The notes below the pieces were generated by a model. The model did no database searches and was not told the origin of the DNA. It worked only from the letters and a program-made list of their open reading frames with translations. A DNA stretch of 64,000 nucleotides, from assembly GCA_045546915.1 (NCBI GenBank), contig JAZQDU010000018.1, positions 62,001 to 126,000 on the forward strand, in the 5' to 3' direction. Of this stretch, positions 58,982-64,000 are shown piece after piece. This stretch comes from UMGS172 sp045546915 (lineage in GTDB: Bacteria > Bacillota > Clostridia > Oscillospirales > Acutalibacteraceae). Each line of letters starts with the position of its first letter. Positions within the stretch are counted from its first letter, which is position 1. The translations under genes and the position numbers were made by a program.

Positions 58982-59010
58982 AGTATACTATTTAAAACAT
59001 AAAAAGTCAA
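58982..59010 (-). promoter_or_regulatory. Sigma-A promoter for the DUF1015-GT39 unit
   Basis: On the minus strand TTGACT (59005-59010) and TATACT (58982-58987) with a 17-base spacer. It lies close to the divergent pyk start at 59044. Confidence 0.65.
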
Positions 59011-59043
59011 CGATTCGAGCCTCACACGAAAAGGAAATTTATT

Positions 59044-60456
59044 ATGCGAAAAACAAAAATTGTCTGCACAATCGGTCCCGCTTGTTCTGATAAAAACACA
59101 CTGTCACAAATGTGCAAAGCAGGAATGAACGTTGCTCGACTTAACTTCTCACACGGAACTCATGAAGAACATCTTGAGAAAATTAATCTTATAAAAGAGG
59201 TTCGCCGGGAATTAGGCTTACCTATTGCTATCATGCTAGATACGAAAGGCCCTGAATACCGAATAAAAACCTTTAAAAATAATCAAATCACATTAAATAG
59301 CGGAGATATATTTACGTTTACAACCAATGATGTTGTAGGTGACGAGCAAAAAGTGTCTGTCAGTTATAAAAATTTAACTAAGGACATGGAAATCGGTGAT
59401 ACAATTTTATTAAATAACGGTCTTATGTCTTTTGAAATTATTGAACTTAGTGATACCGACATTACCTGCAAAGTAATAGACGGCGGAGTTTTGTCTAATC
59501 AAAAGAGCATGAGTTTCCCAGGAAAAGTTTTAAAACAACAGTATTTAAGCGAGCAGGATAAAAGCGACCTAATATTCGGCATAAAAAACGGTATTGATTT
59601 TATTGCTTGTTCATTCGTTTCCTGCAAGCAGGACCTTCTTGATATAAATGAATTTCTAAAACAAAACGATGCTGATAACATTGATATTATTGCAAAAATA
59701 GAAAATCGTTCAGGTGTTGAAAACATAGAGGAAATTTGCAGTGTCTGTTCAGGAATTATGATAGGCAGAGGTGATATGGGTGTTGAGATTCCTTTTGAGG
59801 AACTGCCAGCCATACAGAAAAAACTTATCACAAAATGCCGTCTTTTAGGGAAACGAGTAATTACTGCAACCGAAATGCTTGAATCGATGATTTCTAACCC
59901 AAGACCCACAAGAGCAGAGATTTCCGATGTTGCCAATGCGGTATATGACGGGACAAGTGCTATAATGTTATCGGGAGAAACAGCCGCTGGTAAATACCCT
60001 GTTTTAACCGTCAGCACAATGTCAAAGATTGCCGAGCAAACCGAACAGAATATTCACTATGCCAAACGTTTTTTGAATTCCGAATTTCAGATAAGAAACA
60101 CAATTGATGCTATTTCACACGCAACCTGCGGTATGGCAATCGACATTAATGCAAAGGTAATAGCCGTTTGTTCAATATCAGGTATGACAGCAAGAATGGT
60201 ATCTCGTTTTCGTTCCCCCGTTGATATTTTAGGTCTTACCACCAACGAAAAAACGTGGTATAAACTTGCTTTATCCTGGGGGGTTACGCCAAAACTGTGT
60301 GAAAAGTACGATTCAACCGATGTTTTATTTTACACAGCAAAAAAGACAGCAACCGAAACATTTAATTTAAAAGAGCAAGACAAAATAGTTATAACCGGCG
60401 GAATGACTAATGGCATTTCAGGCAATACAAACATGATAAAAATCGAAACAATTTAA
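59044..60456 (+). CDS. pyk: Pyruvate kinase
   Basis: Pyruvate kinase makes ATP and pyruvate from phosphoenolpyruvate, the last glycolytic step. It has 470 residues: KIVCTIGPACSDKNTLSQMC at the N-terminus, MLDTKGPEYRI for metal/substrate binding, the active-site signature IIAKIENRSGVENIEEICSV, GRGDMGVEIPFEELPAIQKK, and the lid domain. It lacks the extra C-terminal PEP-utiliser domain found in Bacillus pyruvate kinase, so it is the shorter form. No clear -35 is seen upstream. Confidence 0.96.
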   Translation: MRKTKIVCTIGPACSDKNTLSQMCKAGMNVARLNFSHGTHEEHLEKINLIKEVRRELGLPIAIMLDTKGPEYRIKTFKNNQITLNSGDIFTFTTNDVVGDEQKVSVSYKNLTKDMEIGDTILLNNGLMSFEIIELSDTDITCKVIDGGVLSNQKSMSFPGKVLKQQYLSEQDKSDLIFGIKNGIDFIACSFVSCKQDLLDINEFLKQNDADNIDIIAKIENRSGVENIEEICSVCSGIMIGRGDMGVEIPFEELPAIQKKLITKCRLLGKRVITATEMLESMISNPRPTRAEISDVANAVYDGTSAIMLSGETAAGKYPVLTVSTMSKIAEQTEQNIHYAKRFLNSEFQIRNTIDAISHATCGMAIDINAKVIAVCSISGMTARMVSRFRSPVDILGLTTNEKTWYKLALSWGVTPKLCEKYDSTDVLFYTAKKTATETFNLKEQDKIVITGGMTNGISGNTNMIKIETI

Positions 60457-60516
60457 GCTGTTTTACTTGTATTTTACCATTTATTAAAAATATTTTCAGT
60501 TTTACCAAAAAAAGTG

Positions 60517-60545
60517 TTGCAATTTGCGTTTTATGGTGATATTAT
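60517..60545 (+). promoter_or_regulatory. Sigma-A promoter for rpsT
   Basis: TTGCAA at 60517-60522 and TATTAT at 60540-60545 with a 17-base spacer. The leader has a GGTATG / CATACC hairpin (60569-60586) and the palindrome CCTAAATTTAGG, possibly an S20 feedback site. Confidence 0.7.
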
Positions 60546-60636
60546 ATACTCACTGTGATTTGCGAAATGGTATGTTTTTTCATACCTTACAACCTAAATT
60601 TAGGTAACGCAGGATATTTTTTAAGGAGGTGGAATC

Positions 60637-60900
60637 ATGCCTAACATTAAATCCGCCAAAAAGCGCGTTCTCATCGCTGAAGCTAACAACATGCGTAACA
60701 AGAGCTACACTTCCGCACTCAGAACTGCTATTAAGAAGGCTGACGCAGCCCTCGACAGCAATGCTGACAACAAAGCAGAGTGCGTAAAGGTTGCTGTTAA
60801 GAAAATCGACCAGGCTGTTACCAAAGGCATCCTTCACAAGAACAATGCCGCAAGAAAGAAGTCTGCTCTCGTAGTACGTCTTAACAAAACCAACGCTTAA
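60637..60900 (+). CDS. rpsT: 30S ribosomal protein S20
   Basis: S20 binds 16S rRNA early in small-subunit assembly. It has 87 residues and begins MPNIKSAKKRVLIAEANNMR, with the C-terminal IDQAVTKGILHKNNAARKKS. A perfect AAGGAGGTGG lies seven bases upstream. Codon use (AAC, GGC, CTC) is notably richer in C-ending codons than its neighbours, as usual for highly expressed genes. It is monocistronic, with its own promoter and terminator. Confidence 0.97.
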   Translation: MPNIKSAKKRVLIAEANNMRNKSYTSALRTAIKKADAALDSNADNKAECVKVAVKKIDQAVTKGILHKNNAARKKSALVVRLNKTNA

Positions 60901-60916
60901 TTGCATGACGAAATAA

Positions 60917-60946
60917 CGGCTACCGTATTAAACGGTAGCCTTTTTC
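60917..60946 (+). terminator. Terminator of rpsT
   Basis: GGCTACCG / CGGTAGCC hairpin with a seven-base loop, followed by T5. Confidence 0.92.
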
Positions 60947-60982
60947 GTTTTTATATGTTTTTTTAAAATCAGAGGTGAGTTT

Positions 60983-61348
60983 ATGACTTTAGAAGAAAGA
61001 CATAAGTTAGTTAAATCTTATTTAGGAAAAACAGTAACCATAAAAATTGACCGCCCAATAGGTTACATTCATAAAAAGAAAGAAAAAATTCTCCACTACC
61101 CTATTAACTACGGCTATATTGAGGGTGTTTTTGGCGGCGACGGTGAGGAACTTGACGTCTATCTTTTAGGTGTAGATGTACCCGTTAACGAATATGAATG
61201 TAAAATCATAGGCATTGTTTATCGCGAAAACGATGTTGAGGATAAATTGATAGCCGCACCCGAAAACACAAACTTTACAAAAGAACAAATTGAGCAATCT
61301 ATTAATTTTCAAGAAAAATATTATAAAACTCACATTGAAACTATATAA
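60983..61348 (+). CDS. Short inorganic pyrophosphatase-like protein
   Basis: A 121-residue protein with family I inorganic pyrophosphatase motifs. HYPINYGYIEGVFGGDGEEL corresponds to the PPase YPxNYG segment, and GDGEELDVYLLG to the D-G-D-P-x-D signature with two changes. CKIIGIVYRENDVEDKLIAAP matches the later KIIA-type block. It is much shorter than typical enzymes (about 170-180 residues), so activity is uncertain; it may be a PPase-like binding protein. ATG 60983 follows AGAGGTGAG. Confidence 0.75.
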   Translation: MTLEERHKLVKSYLGKTVTIKIDRPIGYIHKKKEKILHYPINYGYIEGVFGGDGEELDVYLLGVDVPVNEYECKIIGIVYRENDVEDKLIAAPENTNFTKEQIEQSINFQEKYYKTHIETI

Positions 61349-61351
61349 TGC

Positions 61352-61388
61352 AAAAATCCCGAACAGAAATTTCTGTTCGTGATTTTTT
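61352..61388. terminator. Terminator after the pyrophosphatase-like gene
   Basis: GAACAGAAA / TTTCTGTTC at 61361-61378, extended by AAAATC / GATTTT. T6 lies on the plus side and a T-rich tract on the minus side. Confidence 0.75.
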
Positions 61389-61547
61389 ATTCTTCGTTAA
61401 TATCGCTTTGCGTTTGCTCAGCCAATGTCTCGTCTTGCTTTTCTTTCTTAATTTTTGTGATTTTTAAGTACAAATTATAAAAATTATATTATTGTACTTG
61501 AAGCACATTTTCAATTAAAGTATAAAATATCTAAAACATTTAAAAAA
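61389..61547. other. Intergenic region with a possible coding remnant
   Basis: No intact gene. The minus strand reads an open 33-codon tail (about 61390-61490) that ends ...EKQDETLAEQTQSDINEE and a stop, directly before the terminator hairpin. It has no start codon and a stop upstream, so it may be the end of a decayed gene. Confidence 0.3.
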
Positions 61548-61576
61548 TAAAGACACCTTCTCAAAAGGTGTCTTTT
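61548..61576 (-). terminator. Terminator of the zinc-ribbon membrane protein gene
   Basis: AAAGACACCTT / AAGGTGTCTTT hairpin, followed on the minus strand by ATTTTTTAAATG. Confidence 0.85.
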
Positions 61577-61584
61577 CTTACGTC

Positions 61585-62355
61585 TTAAAATGTTACTTTA
61601 CATTTTTGACATTCGTAAGTTTTATTAATCTTATTAGATGCTAATCCGAAGAATCCGAATGATATTCCTCTATTAATAACAGATAACTTCTTTAGGTTCG
61701 TGCTTCCACATATTGGGCATTTTGGGACACTTAAATCTTCTTCTGTTTCACCGCGATAAGAATTTAATATCTCATCAAAATCATCAATTCCAACGTTATT
61801 TTCAGTATTTGCAGACATTTTGTCATATAGTTTAGATATTAATTTGTCGTATTCGGCATTAACCCGACGAGCATCGATAATATGAACAACGGTAATAAAC
61901 AAAGCCAAAGCCAAGCAGAGTAAACACGGAATTCCAAACGGTCCCCAAAATCCCATTTGTCCGCCATTTTTGATGTCGTTTTCGAGACTTGCTTTTAAAA
62001 ATACCGAAAAAATAACAACGCAATTAGCACTAACACAAACTATAAACGGAATAACCTTTTTAAACTTTAAAAGTACAAATGCCGCAATCATTAAACAAAT
62101 TGCAATGACAAGGGTGATTAAATGCATTCTTTCTTGATTGTATGCTAAAATCATTGTTTGTGTGCTTTTATCGGCATACTCCATCATGGTAAACATATTA
62201 CCAAACATAACAACCATTGACATCATAATTTCGTAAACAGCAAATATGTAAAATAAAACAACAAAAACCTTTAACTCTTTACTGCCTACAGTGAGTTTTT
62301 TACCTTTTCTTGCCTCGATTTTGGCATATTTCAATATATTCTTATTTTTTTTCAT
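61585..62355 (-). CDS. Membrane protein with C-terminal zinc ribbon, function unknown
   Basis: I do not recognise a named family. The 256-residue protein has four hydrophobic helices (for example VFVVLFYIFAVYEIMMSMVV and ITLVIAICLMIAAFVLLKF), a helical cytoplasmic linker, and a C-terminal zinc ribbon with CPICGSTN and YECQKCKVTF (two CxxC knuckles). ATG 62355 has AAGGAGTT upstream. An earlier in-frame start would add a 26-residue extension without a ribosome binding site. It stands alone, convergent with the pyrophosphatase-like gene. Confidence 0.65.
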   Translation of the reverse strand: MKKNKNILKYAKIEARKGKKLTVGSKELKVFVVLFYIFAVYEIMMSMVVMFGNMFTMMEYADKSTQTMILAYNQERMHLITLVIAICLMIAAFVLLKFKKVIPFIVCVSANCVVIFSVFLKASLENDIKNGGQMGFWGPFGIPCLLCLALALFITVVHIIDARRVNAEYDKLISKLYDKMSANTENNVGIDDFDEILNSYRGETEEDLSVPKCPICGSTNLKKLSVINRGISFGFFGLASNKINKTYECQKCKVTF

Positions 62356-62476
62356 AGTAACTCCTTGATTAATGCCTAATTTGTGATAAAATAACATTGA
62401 TATAATACTACTATCAATCGATAATTTTGTCAAGAATCATTGATTTAACTCAACAAAAACGCAAAGGAAAATTATA

Positions 62477-62992
62477 ATGCCAACCTTAAATATTGTACTT
62501 GTTGAACCGGAAATTCCGCAAAACGCAGGAAACATTGCAAGAACCTGTGCCGCCACCGGCGCAAGACTGCACATAATTAAGCCAATGGGGTTTACAATTG
62601 ACGACAAAAAGTTGAAAAGAGCAGGGCTTGATTATTGGTACCTATTGGATATCACCTACTACGAAAACTTAGACGATTTCTTTAATAAAAACAAAGGGCA
62701 ATATGCATTTTTCACTACAAAAGGCAGAAAAACCCATTCCGATTATGTTTATAAAGATAATTGCTATCTGTTCTTTGGCAAAGAAACCAAAGGTTTGCCT
62801 GAAGAACTGCTGTTAAAACACCCTGACGAATGTGTCAGATTGCCTATGATTGGTGAAGCGAGAAGCCTTAATTTATCAAATACCGTTTGCGTCGGAGTTT
62901 ATGAAGTTTTGCGACAGTGGAACTACCCGGAACTGCAAAACAAGGGAGAATTACATAACTACAGGTGGGATGACAGTAATGAAATATCATAA
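62477..62992 (+). CDS. trmL: tRNA (cytidine(34)-2'-O)-methyltransferase TrmL
   Basis: A SPOUT methyltransferase that 2'-O-methylates the wobble base of tRNA-Leu isoacceptors. It has 171 residues. The three knot motifs are IVLVEPEIPQNAGNIARTCA at the start, CYLFFGKETKGLPEELL, and RLPMIGEARSLNLSNTVCVG near residue 125. The length is normal. The downstream lipoprotein gene begins 14 bases before its stop. Confidence 0.94.
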   Translation: MPTLNIVLVEPEIPQNAGNIARTCAATGARLHIIKPMGFTIDDKKLKRAGLDYWYLLDITYYENLDDFFNKNKGQYAFFTTKGRKTHSDYVYKDNCYLFFGKETKGLPEELLLKHPDECVRLPMIGEARSLNLSNTVCVGVYEVLRQWNYPELQNKGELHNYRWDDSNEIS

Positions 62993-63683
62993 TATATTCG
63001 TTTTATTTTTGTGCCTAATATTAGTTTTGTGTTTTTCAGGTTGCGGTAAAAAATTTGAGGATAACTATACCCAAATTTCATTACCGTCGCGTCCTGAAAA
63101 GGTTATCGATACTTCGAGTGATGACTTTTATGAAGATATTGGCGACGGAATACCGGACAATACGCTTGTCCCTATATCTGACTATATAGTTGGAATAAAG
63201 ATTGATTTGAAATACGCTTCTACCGATAATTTTACTAAGAAAAAAATATATGATTTCAGCGTACCTTATTTAAGATACGGAACAGTCAAGAAACTGAAAG
63301 CCGTACAAAACGAACTTAAAACAAAGGGTTATGAACTGATAATCTACGATGCATATAGGCCTACTTCGGCTCAGGATAAACTTTGGGAAATCTGCCCCGA
63401 CCCAAAATATGTATCCGACCCATCAAAGGGTTATACTAACCACTGTCGGGGAAACACTGTTGATGTAACTTTAATCAAAATTGACGGTACAACCGTTAAA
63501 ATGCCATCAAAATTCGATGAATTTTCCGAACTTGCCAACCGCGATTATTCTGATGTTTCTCGCGAACAGGCAAATAATTCGCAACTTCTCGAAGACTTTA
63601 TGAAAAAGCATGGATTTAAGCCTTACTACGGTGAATGGTGGCATTATACCGATGTTGATAACTACGATATCGTTAAAGAATAA
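62979..63683 (+). CDS. Lipoprotein D-Ala-D-Ala dipeptidase, VanX/M15D-like
   Basis: An M15 zinc peptidase of 234 residues attached to the membrane. The signal ends in a lipobox, LVLCFSGCGKK. The catalytic domain has YDAYRPTSAQDKLWEI, the zinc motif THCRGNTVDVTL-like (here NHCRGNTVDVTLI, HxxxxxxD), and EWWHYTDVDNY (catalytic Glu and third ligand). Most VanX-like proteins hydrolyse D-Ala-D-Ala for reuse. Without vanHA nearby, a role in D-Ala recycling or wall turnover is likelier than resistance. I chose ATG 62979; ATG 62970 is too close to AGGTGGG. Confidence 0.82.
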   Translation: MKYHNIFVLFLCLILVLCFSGCGKKFEDNYTQISLPSRPEKVIDTSSDDFYEDIGDGIPDNTLVPISDYIVGIKIDLKYASTDNFTKKKIYDFSVPYLRYGTVKKLKAVQNELKTKGYELIIYDAYRPTSAQDKLWEICPDPKYVSDPSKGYTNHCRGNTVDVTLIKIDGTTVKMPSKFDEFSELANRDYSDVSREQANNSQLLEDFMKKHGFKPYYGEWWHYTDVDNYDIVKE

Positions 63684-63734
63684 TAAATATTGGTATTTTT
63701 TTCAAAAAAACGTGCTTTAATTTGTAATATTATC

Positions 63735-63763
63735 TTGAAAAATTTTAAATAATAGTATAAAAT
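63735..63763 (+). promoter_or_regulatory. Sigma-A promoter for pgk
   Basis: TTGAAA at 63735-63740 and TAAAAT at 63758-63763 with a 17-base spacer, about 45 bases upstream of the pgk ATG. Confidence 0.65.
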
Positions 63764-63809
63764 AAGATTGTTCAAAATTTGACAATATATTTGAAAGGAA
63801 GTTTTCGAA

Positions 63810-64000
63810 ATGTCAGTATTAAACAAAAAGACGGTTGATGATATCAACGTTAAGGGCAAAAGAGTTCTTGTTCGTTGCGATTTCAACGTTCCCCTTAAGA
63901 ACGGAGTTATCACCGACGAAAACAGAATTGTTGCAGCACTCCCCACTATTAAGAAACTTATTAACCACGGCGGTAAGGTTATTCTTTGCTCGCACCTCGG
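63810..64000 (+). CDS. pgk: Phosphoglycerate kinase, N-terminal part (runs off the window)
   Basis: Only the first 63 codons are inside the window. They read KKTVDDINVKGKRVLVRCDF, then NVPLKNGVITDENRIVAALP and HGGKVILCSHLG, the classical PGK N-terminus with substrate-binding residues RCDFNVP and R in DENRI. PGK makes ATP from 1,3-bisphosphoglycerate. The ribosome binding site is AAAGGAAG. With pyk nearby, this is a second glycolytic gene, but pyk and pgk are not one operon. Confidence 0.95.
   Translation, partial: MSVLNKKTVDDINVKGKRVLVRCDFNVPLKNGVITDENRIVAALPTIKKLINHGGKVILCSHL

Overview
The window is a stretch of a low-G+C, Gram-positive, endospore-forming chromosome. It most resembles an uncultured or gut Clostridia lineage of the Oscillospiraceae/Ruminococcaceae type. 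Three things point there. Sporulation genes are numerous: a complete spoIIIAA-AH operon, dpaAB, a spoIVFA/spoIVFB-like pair, bofA and gerW. The DNA-repair nuclease is AddAB rather than RecBCD. Initiation follows strong GGAGG ribosome binding sites and often uses TTG or GTG. The genus is an inference; there is no rRNA in the window. Almost everything is chromosomal core. I see no phage, insertion sequence, integrase or CRISPR array.

Layout. 1-8.87 kb (minus): one long run, ruvC-ruvA-ruvB-methyltransferase-ecfA1-ecfA2-ecfT-truA-DUF5711-cvpA-clpE-like, with a good sigma-A promoter in front of ruvC. 8.95-13.06 kb (plus): potABCD polyamine uptake operon behind a ~190-nt structured leader. 13.06-13.37 kb: a large imperfect inverted repeat filling the gap between two convergent stop codons. 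13.4-20.15 kb (minus): mntP, a phosphatase, infC-rpmI-rplT, a MATE exporter, a VanY-like carboxypeptidase, a SerA-like dehydrogenase and a coiled-coil gene. 20.2-21.7 kb: DUF4364 gene, tRNA-Thr, XRE regulator, tRNA-Leu. 21.7-26.65 kb (minus): the spoIVFA/spoIVFB-like pair with a radical-SAM/DUF2344 pair, a membrane protein and dut. 26.8-29.1 kb: degV, mscS, asp23. 29.1-33.84 kb (minus): spoIIIAA-AH. 33.9-38.05 kb: murC, cca, dpaAB.

38.05-39.41 kb is the RNA-rich part. It holds three tandem copies of a structured non-coding element on the minus strand with their own promoter and terminator, a DUF1292 gene, and a 6S-like RNA. 39.4-47.4 kb (minus): ybaK, addA, addB, bofA, secG. 47.4-50.7 kb (minus): a biotin-dependent carboxyltransferase set (5S-, 1.3S- and 12S-like) without a membrane decarboxylase subunit. 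50.7-58.9 kb (minus): GNAT-like gene, rluB-like, dacF-like, gerW, DUF2953, scpB, scpA, an M50 protease, a GT39-like enzyme and DUF1015. 59-64 kb: pyk, rpsT, a small pyrophosphatase-like gene, a zinc-ribbon membrane protein, trmL, a VanX-like lipoprotein and the start of pgk.

How the parts fit. The spoIVFA/spoIVFB-like pair and bofA could supply the pro-sigma-K processing checkpoint. spoIIIA builds the mother-cell-to-forespore channel, and dpaAB makes dipicolinate in the mother cell behind a sigma-K-like promoter. gerW and dacF-like belong to spore coat/germination and cortex. The signals most worth follow-up are the triple RNA array (38.05-38.75 kb), the potA leader (8.98-9.17 kb) and the giant inverted repeat (13.06-13.37 kb).
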